Shown piece after piece: positions 25,191 to 33,326 of a stretch of 64,000 bases of DNA. Numbering within the stretch: position 1 is the stretch's first letter; each line of letters begins with the position of its first letter. The stretch comes from JACVRW01 sp963835705 (GTDB taxonomy: Bacteria; Actinomycetota; Thermoleophilia; Solirubrobacterales; Thermoleophilaceae), in NCBI GenBank assembly GCA_963835705.1, contig CAWIGR010000007.1, positions 124,001-188,000 on the forward strand, given 5' to 3'. Below the pieces are notes generated by a model. The model was not told the DNA's origin, did not search any database, and saw only the letters and a program-made list of their open reading frames with translations. The position numbers were made by a program, and so were the translations under genes.

Positions 25191-27065
25191 TCACCGGACC
25201 TTGTTCACGTAGGCGTGGATGTCGCGCGCCACCTTGCCGGGCAGGCCGGGCACCGCCTCGAGCTCCTCGCGGCTGGCCCCGAGGAACCGCTCGGGCGAGC
25301 CGAAGTGCTGCAGGATGCTCCGCTTGCGCGCCGGGCCCACGCCGGGCAGCTCGTCCAGGATCGAGCGCGTCATCGCCCGGTCGCGCCGGCCGCGGTGGAA
25401 CTCGACCGCGAAGCGGTGCGCCTCGTCCCGGACGCGCTGGAGAAGCTGCAGCTCGGGCGTGTCGTGGGCCAGCCGCAGCGGCGTGCGGCGAGCGGGCATG
25501 TAGACCTCCTCGATCCGCTTGGCGAGGCTCACGACCGTAACCCCGAGATCGAGGAACGGTGTCAATTCCTTGAGACCCGCCGACAGCTGCCCGGCGCCGC
25601 CGTCAATCACGATCAGGGCGGGCACGGACGCGAAGCTCTCGTCGAAGTCGCGGTCGTGGGGGCTGCGCTCGCGCTGGGCGACGTACTGGGCCATTCGCCG
25701 TGAGAGCACCTCTGCCATGGCGGCGAAGTCATCTTGAACGGCCTCCCGGATGCCGAACCGCCGGTAGTCGGCCTTCTTGGGCGCGCCGCCCTCGAACACC
25801 ACCATGGAGGCGACGGTGTGGGCGTGCATCAGGTTGGAGATGTCGAAGCACTCGATCCGCATCGGGATCACGTCCATGTCCAGCGCGCGCTGGAGGCCGT
25901 CGATCGCCTCGATCCGCTGCGCGCGGCGGCGCTCGGAGCGGAGGCGATCCTGGTCGAGCGCCAAGCGCGCGTTGCGCTCGGCCAGCTCGAGGATGCGGCG
26001 CTTGTCGCCCCGCTCCGCGTGCCGCACCTCGACCGGGGCGCCGCGGCGCTCGGCGAGCGCGTCGGCCAGGGTGCCGGTGGTGTGCACGGCCCTGGGCACG
26101 ATCACCTGCGGCGGCACCGCGATGGCGCTGGCGTAGTACTGCAGCACGAACTCCTCGGCCACCTCGCCCTCGTCGCGCTCCGCGGCGTTCTCGAGATAGA
26201 AGCTCTGGCGGTCCTGGAGCACGCCGTCGCGCACCTGGAATACCTGGGCGTTTGCGTCGGTCCCCTCGGCTGCCACGCCGATCGCGTCGAGCGTGCCGAC
26301 CGCCTCGTTGGCGATCCGCTGGCGCTCCAGCAGCGAGCGGACCGCCTTGAGGCGGTTGCGCAGCTGCGCCGCGCGCTCGAACTCCTGTTCCTGTGCCGCC
26401 CGCTTCATCCCCTGGTCGAGGGCACGCTCGATCTGGCGGTAGCGGCCGGACAGGAAGTCGATGATCGTGTCGACGTTGGCCCGGTACTCCTCCTTCGAGA
26501 TGTAGCCGACGCAGGGCGCCTGGCAGCGCTTGATGAAGTAGTCGAGGCAGGGGCTTCCGCTGGCGCGCCCGGGCTGGGGGCCGTCGCAGGTGCGGTACTG
26601 GAAGACCTTGCCGAGCAGGTCGAGCGTCTCGCGCACGCGCTTGGCGTTGCTGAACGGGCCGAAGTAGACGCGGTTTCGCCGGTGGCGCTCGCGCGTGAAG
26701 TAGATGCGCGGGAACTCCTCGTCGAGGCTGATCCCGATGTAGGGGTAGGACTTGTCGTCCCTGAGGCGGACGTTGAAGAGCGGCCGGTGGCGCTTGATGA
26801 ACTCCTGCTCGGCGAGCAGCGCCTCGGCCTCGGTCTCGGTGGCGATGAACTCGATGTCGGCGATCTGCGGGACCATGTCGACCGACCCGCGCGCGCCCGT
26901 CTTCGAGAAGTGGCCGGCCACCCGCTTCCTGATCGAGCGGGCCTTGCCGACGTAGAGGACCTTGCGATTCGCGTCCCGGAACAGGTAAACGCCAGGGGCG
27001 TCCGGCAGCGCCCGGCGCTGCTTCGTTACGCGGTCCTCGCGGGTCTCGGTCTCGGTTGCGGCCAC
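25191..27065 (-). CDS. uvrC: Excinuclease ABC subunit C
   Basis: 624 residues. An N-terminal GIY-YIG nuclease (GVYLFRDANRKVLYVGKARSIRKRV at about 24-48) makes the 3' incision. A Cys-containing region (CDGPQPGRASGSPCLDYFIKRCQAPC) follows, then a UVR domain near 205-240. The RNase-H-like 5' nuclease has ECFDISN and VIDGGAGQLSAG, and the C-terminal HhH repeats contain LPGVGPARKRSILQHFGSPE. Nucleotide excision repair with UvrAB. First gene of the uvrC-rapZ pair. Confidence 0.96.
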   Translation of the reverse strand: MAATETETREDRVTKQRRALPDAPGVYLFRDANRKVLYVGKARSIRKRVAGHFSKTGARGSVDMVPQIADIEFIATETEAEALLAEQEFIKRHRPLFNVRLRDDKSYPYIGISLDEEFPRIYFTRERHRRNRVYFGPFSNAKRVRETLDLLGKVFQYRTCDGPQPGRASGSPCLDYFIKRCQAPCVGYISKEEYRANVDTIIDFLSGRYRQIERALDQGMKRAAQEQEFERAAQLRNRLKAVRSLLERQRIANEAVGTLDAIGVAAEGTDANAQVFQVRDGVLQDRQSFYLENAAERDEGEVAEEFVLQYYASAIAVPPQVIVPRAVHTTGTLADALAERRGAPVEVRHAERGDKRRILELAERNARLALDQDRLRSERRRAQRIEAIDGLQRALDMDVIPMRIECFDISNLMHAHTVASMVVFEGGAPKKADYRRFGIREAVQDDFAAMAEVLSRRMAQYVAQRERSPHDRDFDESFASVPALIVIDGGAGQLSAGLKELTPFLDLGVTVVSLAKRIEEVYMPARRTPLRLAHDTPELQLLQRVRDEAHRFAVEFHRGRRDRAMTRSILDELPGVGPARKRSILQHFGSPERFLGASREELEAVPGLPGKVARDIHAYVNKVR

Positions 27066-27099
27066 CCCTCGTCGAGGATAGGCCGCGGGTCGGGCGGGC

Positions 27100-27561
27100 T
27101 CAGACCAAGACGCGCCCGACCGACTCGGCCACGCAGGCGGGCTTCTCGGAGCCCTCGACCTCGACGGTCCACTTCTGCGTGATCTGGTGCCAGCCGCTCC
27201 CCACGTCCTCCACGGAGAGCGCCTCGACGCTCGCCCGGATGCGGCTTCCGGCCGGCACGGGGGCCGGGAAGCGGACCTTGTTCCAGCCGTAGTTCACGCC
27301 CAGCTTGAAGCCCGTCGATTCGAGCAGCTCGGGACGGAAGCCGTCGATCATCGACAGCGTGAGGTTGCCGTGGGCGACGGTGGTGCCGAACGGGCTTTCG
27401 TTCTTCGCCCGCTCCACGTCGACGTGGATCCACTGGTGGTCGCGCGCCAGCTCGGCGAAGGTGTCGATGTCGGCCTGGGTGACCTCGCGCCACTCGCTGG
27501 GGCCGATCTGGCGGCCCTGGAGCGCCTTGAGCTCCTCGATGCCGTTCACGGTGATGGTCAT
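27100..27561 (-). CDS. MaoC-family (R)-hydratase
   Basis: 153 residues with a single hot-dog domain. The hydratase-2 motif is visible as DIDTFAELARDHQWIHVDVERA at about 30-51, supplying catalytic Asp and His. It is followed by PFGTTVAHGNLTLSM. Such single-domain proteins hydrate enoyl-CoA thioesters to (R)-3-hydroxyacyl-CoA. No fatty-acid genes are adjacent, so the substrate is open. Confidence 0.93.
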   Translation of the reverse strand: MTITVNGIEELKALQGRQIGPSEWREVTQADIDTFAELARDHQWIHVDVERAKNESPFGTTVAHGNLTLSMIDGFRPELLESTGFKLGVNYGWNKVRFPAPVPAGSRIRASVEALSVEDVGSGWHQITQKWTVEVEGSEKPACVAESVGRVLV

Positions 27562-27572
27562 GCCCGGGGAGC

Positions 27573-28253
27573 CTAGCCGCGGTTGTACCAGGGGCGGCTG
27601 TCGAGCGCGTCACGCAGAGCGGCGCGGCCGCCCTTGCGGATCGGCTGGCCGTGCGTGACCAGCACCCTGTCGAAGTCGAGCTCGAGCAGCGGTTCCAGGG
27701 TCGGATTGAAGCGCTCGCGGTGGAAACGCTCCATCTTCGCGTCGACGTGACCGGTGGCCCATACCACGAGCTTGCCGCCGACCTCCGCGACGGCGTCGCC
27801 GAACACGAGCGCCTTGTGGGAGGGAACGTGGAGCGGCGTCTCGTGGCGACGCGGCTTGCCGATCGCGTGGGCGGTGATGCCGGCGGGCAGGTGGCCGTTC
27901 TCGGGATCGAGCGCCTTGAAGCCGGAGGTCTTGTCGAGTCGCTTGGCGCAGGCGGGGTGGCCATGGATCGCGGTCTTCGCCTGCTTGCGGAAGCGCTTCC
28001 AGATCTCCTCCGAGCTGCGCACGTGGTACGGGATCGTGACGAGGATCGTGAGGCGGTCGCCGAGGTTGTCCTCCACCAGCCGCAGCACGGGATCGGGGTC
28101 CGGTGGCAGCAGCGGATCGATCAGGACGATGTCGTCGCCCGCGCGGAGCGCAAAGCAGGCGACCTCGCTCCCGAATTCGCCGGGGTGCCACTCCGGGTGG
28201 CGGGCGGTCCAGCGCCAGAGGTCCTTGGCAAGCTTCTTCGGCGTATCGCTCAT
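27573..28253 (-). CDS. Metallo-beta-lactamase-like protein lacking the metal motif
   Basis: 226 residues. The fold outline of metallo-beta-lactamases is visible (GDDIVLIDPLLPP near 40-52, ILVTIPYHVRSSEEIWKR, HKALVFGDAVAEVGG, RVLVTHGQPI at the end). But the HxHxDH zinc motif is replaced by YHVRSSEE. It may therefore be inactive or use another chemistry. Similar proteins are annotated only as MBL-fold hypothetical. ATG at 28253 chosen because MSDTPKK has a downstream acidic/basic helix; an upstream TTG is in frame. Confidence 0.75.
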   Translation of the reverse strand: MSDTPKKLAKDLWRWTARHPEWHPGEFGSEVACFALRAGDDIVLIDPLLPPDPDPVLRLVEDNLGDRLTILVTIPYHVRSSEEIWKRFRKQAKTAIHGHPACAKRLDKTSGFKALDPENGHLPAGITAHAIGKPRRHETPLHVPSHKALVFGDAVAEVGGKLVVWATGHVDAKMERFHRERFNPTLEPLLELDFDRVLVTHGQPIRKGGRAALRDALDSRPWYNRG

Positions 28254-28299
28254 GCGCGCCAATCATAACCTCTGAATGGAATTAGTGGGTTACGAGAGA

Positions 28300-28321
28300 C
28301 AGCCGCCCTCTCGAGCGGCTG
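28300..28321. terminator. Hairpin without U-tract between MBL-like gene and VapC region
   Basis: CAGCCGC (28300-28306) and GCGGCTG (28315-28321) form a perfect 7-bp stem with an 8-nt loop. The outer flanks GAGA/CCTC extend it partly. No T run follows on either strand, so termination by this hairpin alone is uncertain. Confidence 0.3.
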
Positions 28322-28348
28322 CCTCCGTGCTGCGAGTGTGCCTGCGCC

Positions 28349-28510
28349 TCAGCCGGCGAACCGCTTGCGCAGCATGTCCTTGCCCTGCTCGGCGCCCTTG
28401 CGGCTCTCGCCCTGGGCACGCCGGAAGAACTCGGCGAGCTCGCTGTCGCCGTCGCGCTCGGCTTCCTGGGCGTGCGTCGGGGGGAACCTGACAGGGAGTG
28501 GCTCCCGGAC
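28349..28510 (-). pseudogene. Start-less remnant of a small charged protein
   Basis: The reverse strand encodes a convincing highly charged helix (HAQEAERDGDSELAEFF, then RRAQGESRKGAEQGKDMLRK and a terminal FAG) ending at a TGA at 28349-28351. Going upstream, the frame reaches a stop near 28523 with no ATG, GTG or TTG before the helix. It looks like the 3' part of a small gene whose start was lost next to vapC. No family is recognised. Confidence 0.4.
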
Positions 28511-28519
28511 ACGGGGCGC

Positions 28520-28918
28520 TCATTCAACCGTGAGGAGTTCGACTTCGCACTGCATTCCCGGTGCGCGGGCGATGCGCGCGTCGCCGGTGAGCAGGAGCGT
28601 GTCGAGCAACTCCGCGAGGGCGACGTAGGACGCGTCGTAGACAGTGAGATTGTCGCGGAGCTCCCAGATCCTGCCCATCAGCGGACCGTGGGGGGTGCGC
28701 TCCAGCGGGAGGGCGGCGAGGTCGAAGAAGGCCGCTTCCGCGCGCCGCGCGGACATTCGCCCGGCGCGGACCTGACCGCGCCAAGCCGAGGCGACTTCGA
28801 GGTCGATCAACGCGGGCGCCACCAGGCGCTCACGCTCTAGCCGCGCCCGAAGACGGTCGCCGAGCTCTTCCTCGTTCGTCAGCGCCGCGTCCATCACCGA
28901 CGCATCGACGACTACCAC
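28520..28918 (-). CDS. VapC-family PIN-domain ribonuclease toxin
   Basis: 132 residues with a PIN domain. First Asp in VVVDASVM (residue 5), Glu in LIDLEVASAWRGQV near 41, Asp in LTVYDASYVALAE near 94, and final Asp in LLLTGDARIARA near 112. These acidic residues bind Mg for RNA cleavage. The GTG start overlaps the last codon and stop of the antitoxin frame (GTGGTAG), the usual VapBC arrangement. The toxin frame is intact although the antitoxin frame is shifted. Confidence 0.9.
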   Translation of the reverse strand: MVVVDASVMDAALTNEEELGDRLRARLERERLVAPALIDLEVASAWRGQVRAGRMSARRAEAAFFDLAALPLERTPHGPLMGRIWELRDNLTVYDASYVALAELLDTLLLTGDARIARAPGMQCEVELLTVE

Positions 28919-29159
28919 TCGCGGTTCTCGTGGTCCTCGCGCTCGGCTCGGATGTACTCGGCCGCCTCCTGCGGGGTCACGTTCCCCCCGCCCGTTCGCT
29001 GGCCGACGCGCTCCCAGAACTCCCTGGGGGTCCGCTGCCGCGCTCCTCCGTCAGCTTCGCCAGGAGGTACTCCTGAAGCGACATCCCCTCGTCGGCGGCG
29101 CGGCGCCTCAAGACTCGGTGCACGTCGGCCGGGACGTTCTTGATCTGGATGCTGGGCAT
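28912..29159 (-). pseudogene. VapB/FitA-like antitoxin with frameshift
   Basis: The first 40 residues from the ATG at 29159 form a ribbon-helix-helix antitoxin: MPSIQIKNVPADVHRVLRRR, then GMSLQEYLLAKLTEE. After that the reading frame drifts into Gly/Ser sequence and stops at 28977. The neighbouring frame continues the expected antitoxin C-terminus: RTPREFWERVGQRTGGGNVTP, then EAAEYIRAEREDHENREW, ending at 28912 and overlapping vapC. The span is 248 nt, so one base is missing near 29040-29050. The part that normally blocks the toxin would be lost, unless this is a sequencing error. Confidence 0.75.
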
Positions 29160-29219
29160 GGTCGGACCTCCAGGGTAGCGCCATTTTGGCGCCAGAGCAT
29201 GTGAAATGGCGCCGTGGGG

Positions 29220-30568
29220 TCAATCGACAAGCCTCACCTCGAAGCTCATGGCGCCGGCCAGGTCCCCCGCCCCGCCCAGCAGGCCGAGGATCTTCGCCAC
29301 GTAGGCGCGCGTCTCGGCGTAAGGAGGAATGCCGCCGTATTGCTCGACCGCACCGGGGCCGGCGTTGTAGGCGGCGAGGGCCAGCGGGACGGAGCCGAAG
29401 CGCCTCAGCAGGTCGCGCATGAGATGCGCCTGGGCGTCGATCGCCTCCTCGGGATCGAACGGGTTCTGCAGGCCCAGCCCCTGCGCGGTGCCCGGCATGA
29501 ACTGGGCGATGCCCTGCGCGCCGGCCGGGGACTGGGCGAACGGGTTGAAGTTCGACTCGGCGTAGATCTGGGCCGACAGCAGCGCCGCGCCGACGTTCCA
29601 GCGCTGCGACGCCCGCACTATCGCGTCGTGGAAGCGCGCCGGCACGAACGAGGGCACCGCGCTCCGGCCGTCGCCGGAGGAGCCGCCGTAGCCCACCGAC
29701 GCCGATCCGTTGTTCCGCGCATAGCCGAAATGCCACGGCTCCCACGAGTAGCGGCGCACGAAGCCGAACCGCTCGCTGTTCGCGGCGAGCCAGGCGTACG
29801 CGGCCGGCGGGCCGAGGTCGAGCTCCGTCCCGTAGCGATGCAGGCTGGTGCCGGGCGGCGCGACCCACTTCGGGTCGGGGTTCGCGGCCCAGAGCCGCGC
29901 CTGCTCGGCGTCGGAGCGGTAGCCGCTCGTGATCGACAGGTACAGGCCGGCCTCGCGCCGCGCGGCGGCGGCGAGGCGGTCGAAGGCGAGCGCCACGTCC
30001 GGTCGCATGGGCTTGCCCTGCCGGTGCGCGAGCGGGCCGTCATAGCCGCCGCCGTCGGCGAAGCCGGCAAGGTCGTCGGCCGGGACGAGCTCCGCGGTGG
30101 CACGCGCCTGGACGCTCGATGCGGTCCGGCCGGCCGGCCGGGGGCGACCCGGATGTCTCCGCTCCCCCGCAGCGAGACGGCGATCCGGGTGGGAGCGAAG
30201 CCGGCGCCCGGGAAAGCCACGTCGACTTGGCCGCGCCCGGAACGCCGTTGCGACGGGCGCCGCTGCGCGCCGCCGCCCGCGCGAGCGCCAGGTAGGCGGG
30301 CGTGGACAGATGCCGCGGATTCGGGAACGCCGGCACGCAGCACGGGCGGCTCGAAGAGACGCGCGTAGTTGTCCCGCATGACCTGAGCCGCCGACACTGC
30401 GGCCAGGTCGGCGGCCCGCTGATGCTTGCCGCGCGCGCCCAGCGCCTGGCCGAACGCGAACAGGACGAGCGTGCCGGCGAGCAGCACGGCGAGGACACCG
30501 ATCAGCAGCAGCGCGGCCTGGCCCTGCTCGCCGCCCGAATCGCAATCCCGATACCCGCCCGGCGCCAC
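29220..30568 (-). pseudogene. TadG-like / VanY / lytic transglycosylase fusion, interrupted by one frameshift
   Basis: Read from GTG 30568 with one frame correction near 30126-30150, this encodes about 450 residues. Part 1 is a TadE/TadG-type N-terminus with one membrane helix (GQAALLLIGVLAVLLAG) and HQRAADLAAVSAAQ. Part 2 is a VanY/M15 D,D-carboxypeptidase domain (ITSGYRSDAEQARLW, SLHRYGTELDLG, SWEPWHFGY). Part 3 is an SLT lytic transglycosylase (AESNFNPFAQSPAGAQGIAQF, AYNAGPGAV). The upstream frame runs from 30568 and the downstream frame to 29220; the 1349-nt span is one base short. The domain combination suggests a secreted wall hydrolase anchored at the membrane. Without correction neither enzyme domain is made from this start. 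Confidence 0.75.
30126..30141. repeat. (CCGG)4 tetranucleotide tract at the frameshift point
   Basis: Four perfect CCGG units followed by GGG, inside the fusion gene and within the interval where the two reading frames must join. Gain of one unit or loss of two restores a single frame. A tetranucleotide tract inside a coding sequence has the layout of phase-variable contingency loci, though four units is short for that. Confidence 0.5.
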
Positions 30569-30945
30569 AACCCGGGACCATCAACAGCCGCGCGCTACAG
30601 CTCAACGCGCAAATGCAACCGATCGGCAACAAGACTGCCGAGCCAGCTCCCGCCGCCGATGGCCCCTAGACGTGGGCGCCGCCCCTCAGACCAACGACGG
30701 ATACACCGCATCGACGGACGCGACCGTCCAGTCCAGTGAAAGCGCCAGCATCACGTCCAAAAGCAGCGACGCATCGCCATCTCGTCGCTCTGACGGTCCG
30801 CGCGTCGCCCGCTTGACGATCGCCCCAGGGTGTAGCCCCCGGCCGGTGAGATCTGGATCCTCGGCACCCGGCAAAGAGCGATCGAAGAGCTCATTGCGAT
30901 GCGGTGGAGGACGGCGCAGACTGCGCTACCCGATGGGAGCGCGGC
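30569..30945. other. Gap between wall-hydrolase fusion and injection-system cluster
   Basis: About 380 bp without a convincing gene. It must hold the divergent promoters of the reverse-strand fusion and the forward eCIS operon. It is less GC-rich in patches (CAACAAGACTG; GCATCACGTCCAAAAGC). A 62-codon reverse frame (30686-30874) has no recognisable homology. I find no clear -35/-10 pair, repeat or tRNA. Confidence 0.5.
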
Positions 30946-31314
30946 GTGGAGTCAACTCGAGTGGTGGTCGCGGCAGCGTCCGGCAAGCTGCTCGGCGACA
31001 TTCTGGCCAAGGTAATCGCCGCGGAGGGCGACATGGAACTCGTCAGGCATGAGGGCTCGGACGAGGCCATAGTCGCGACGGCGTGCCGCTCTGGGGCTCA
31101 TGTGGTGATTGTCGGAGAGGTCTCCCGCCGGCTCTACGACGTTTTCGACCGGCTGTTGGATCACCGTCCGCGCACCCGCATCCTGAGCCTGACCGGGGAC
31201 GGCCAGAAGGCGTTCCTGTACCGGCTGCGGCCAGAGCTCGTCGAGCTGGGTGAGCTCTCACCGGAGACCCTGATCGCGGCGATTCGCGATCGCAGCACGC
31301 CGAGGACCGGGTAG
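30946..31314 (+). CDS. Pseudo-receiver protein, first gene of the eCIS cluster
   Basis: 122 residues from GTG 30946 (an ORF start at 30904 adds 14 residues). Alternating hydrophobic strands and helices follow the CheY receiver plan: TRVVVAAASGKLLGDILAKV, then ACRSGAHVVIVGEVS, then RILSLTGDGQKAFLY. Yet the acidic pocket at the first loop is AAAS and the phosphoacceptor position after the third strand is Gly-Glu instead of Asp. A signalling domain that cannot be phosphorylated in the usual way is inferred. It ends 5 nt before the ATPase, so it belongs to the eCIS transcript. Confidence 0.7.
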   Translation: MESTRVVVAAASGKLLGDILAKVIAAEGDMELVRHEGSDEAIVATACRSGAHVVIVGEVSRRLYDVFDRLLDHRPRTRILSLTGDGQKAFLYRLRPELVELGELSPETLIAAIRDRSTPRTG

Positions 31315-31319
31315 GGCCC

Positions 31320-33326
31320 GTGTCGGCCGCTGCACGGACGTTGCCGGAGCTGGACGCGGCGCTCAAGCGGCTCGACGCTCTGCTCGCGCACGCGGGAAGC
31401 GCCTCGGAGAACGCAGGCCCGCCGCCTGGCCGCCCGCCGCGATACGACGGGCGGCTTGCGTGGCTCGGCAGAGCGTATGGCCTCACGAGCTTCGATCTCG
31501 ACGTACTCGTTATCGCGCTTGCTCCGGAGCTGGACCGCCGCTACGAGCGCCTCTACTCGCTCCTCCAGGACGACACGATGCGCACGCGTCCCGGCGTCGG
31601 CCTCGTACTCGACCTGCTCTGTCCGCACACCGTGGCCCGGTTGGCGGGACGCAGGCGGCTCACAAGCGTCGGGCCGCTGGTGGCCGGCGAGATTGTTCAT
31701 CTCGTCCCCGCGCCCGCCGGCCTGGGCGCCGGGCTCGGGCCCGTGCTCATAGTCGACGAGCAGATCCTCAGATTGCTGCTAGGGCAGGGGGGCCTCGAGC
31801 CCGCCCTCGCCCCGTGGTGCAGGTTCGACCAGCGCCCGAGCGAGTCGGCATCTGATGGCCTGACGCGCGCCCAGCGTGAACGGCTTCTCGAGCTGGCGGC
31901 CGACGCGCGTGCCGCCGCCGAGCCGCTCTGCTTCTACTTCCAGGGAGCTGAGGGGCTCGGCCAGAGCGAGGCGGCGCGAGAGCTGGCGGAGGGGCTCGAC
32001 CGGGCTCTCCTCGTGTGCGACCTGAGCGCACTAGAACGGGATCCCGGCCGGCCGGACGGCCTGCTCAGGCGCGCTCTCCGGGAGGCGCGGTTCACGGACG
32101 CCGTCGTTCTGATCGACCGCCTCGACGCGCTCCTGGGCGGCGAGGGCGCGTCAGCCGCGGGCGCCGTTGTCACCGAAATCGCCGGGCACAGCGGCTTGAC
32201 GATCGTCGCGGGCAAGCGCTCGTGGGAGTCGGTATGTGCTGCGGTGGGCCGCCGTGAGCTGCAGCCGCTCCGAGTGCGATTCGCCCGCCCAGGCGCTTCG
32301 AACCGCTCGCGGCTGTGGTCGGCGGCACTCGCGCGACACGGGCTGTCCGCGCCTGACGACGACCGGGAAGCGCTGGCGGCCAGGTTCTCGCTCACCGGCG
32401 AGCAGATCGCCGCGGCCACTGCCACGACGGCCGCAGTGGAACGACTCGGGGCGACGGATGGCGCTTCGCGCTCGGAGCTGCTGTTCGCCGCGGCACGGCG
32501 CCAGACCGCGCACGAGCTCGACGAGCTCGCCACGAGGATCGAGCCCTCCCGCGGCTGGGACGACCTCGTGCTGCCCCCGGAGGCAATCACGCAGCTCCGC
32601 GAGATCGCGGGCCGCGTGACCCATCGAGAGCGCGTCCTCGTCGACTGGGGATTCGACCGCGTGCTCCCGCTCGGCAGCGGTGTGACCGTGTTGTTCGCGG
32701 GCGCGTCAGGAACCGGCAAGACGATGGCGGCCGAGGTGCTCGCCGGCGAGCTCGGCCTGGACCTCCGGCGCGTGAACCTCGCCGGGATCGTGAGCAAGTA
32801 CATCGGCGAGACCTCTCGCAACCTGGACCGCGTCTTCAGGGCGGCGCAGCACACCAACGCCGTGCTCCTCTTCGACGAGGCCGACGCCCTGTTCGGCAAG
32901 CGGTCGCAGGTCCGCGACGCGAGGGATCGCTACGCCAACATCGACGTCGCCTACCTCTTGCAGCGCATGGAGGAGTACGACGGGCTCGCGATCCTCGCGA
33001 CCAACCTCCGCGAGGACATGGACCAGGCGTTCGTCCGCCGGCTCGCATTCAGCGTTCGCTTCCCGTTCCCAGAGCCGGCCGAGCGCCGGCGCCTGTGGGC
33101 AGCGGCGTGGCCCGCGGCGACGCCCGTGGCCTCCGACGTGGACGTGGACTTCCTTGCCGAGCGCTTCACGCTGAGTGGAGGCAACATCCGCAACGCGGCG
33201 CTAGCCGCCGCATTCCTCGCAGCCGATGACGGTGGCGAGATCTCCTCGTCGCACGTTCTGCGCGCGGTCCGCCGCGAGTACCAGAAGCTCGGCCGTGAGG
33301 CGAGCGAGCAGGAGCTCGCGGCATGA
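31320..33326 (+). CDS. eCIS AAA+ ATPase (Afp15/PVC15-like)
   Basis: 668 residues. The N-terminal half holds a degenerate ATPase-like domain (FYFQGAEGLGQSEAARELAEG, with no true Walker A lysine). The C-terminal AAA+ domain has Walker A FAGASGTGKTMAAEVLA at about 459-475, Walker B VLLFDEADALFGKRSQV near 511-527, and arginine-finger region DQAFVRRLAFSVRFPFPEP near 565-583. An ATPase of this class is found in nearly all eCIS loci and is thought to act in assembly or disassembly of the particle. GTG start; stop overlaps the next ATG. Confidence 0.94.
   Translation: MSAAARTLPELDAALKRLDALLAHAGSASENAGPPPGRPPRYDGRLAWLGRAYGLTSFDLDVLVIALAPELDRRYERLYSLLQDDTMRTRPGVGLVLDLLCPHTVARLAGRRRLTSVGPLVAGEIVHLVPAPAGLGAGLGPVLIVDEQILRLLLGQGGLEPALAPWCRFDQRPSESASDGLTRAQRERLLELAADARAAAEPLCFYFQGAEGLGQSEAARELAEGLDRALLVCDLSALERDPGRPDGLLRRALREARFTDAVVLIDRLDALLGGEGASAAGAVVTEIAGHSGLTIVAGKRSWESVCAAVGRRELQPLRVRFARPGASNRSRLWSAALARHGLSAPDDDREALAARFSLTGEQIAAATATTAAVERLGATDGASRSELLFAAARRQTAHELDELATRIEPSRGWDDLVLPPEAITQLREIAGRVTHRERVLVDWGFDRVLPLGSGVTVLFAGASGTGKTMAAEVLAGELGLDLRRVNLAGIVSKYIGETSRNLDRVFRAAQHTNAVLLFDEADALFGKRSQVRDARDRYANIDVAYLLQRMEEYDGLAILATNLREDMDQAFVRRLAFSVRFPFPEPAERRRLWAAAWPAATPVASDVDVDFLAERFTLSGGNIRNAALAAAFLAADDGGEISSSHVLRAVRREYQKLGREASEQELAA

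Noticed and set aside
28300..28321. CRISPR or IS terminal repeat
   Set aside because: A single hairpin, with no second copy, spacer array or transposase nearby. No CRISPR array was seen anywhere in the window.
30686..30874. 62-codon reverse frame left of the eCIS
   Set aside because: No homology or ribosome site; it would lie in the promoter gap.
31934..32899. Reverse-strand frame opposite the eCIS ATPase
   Set aside because: Ser/Arg-rich shadow of the AAA+ gene with no recognisable domain.
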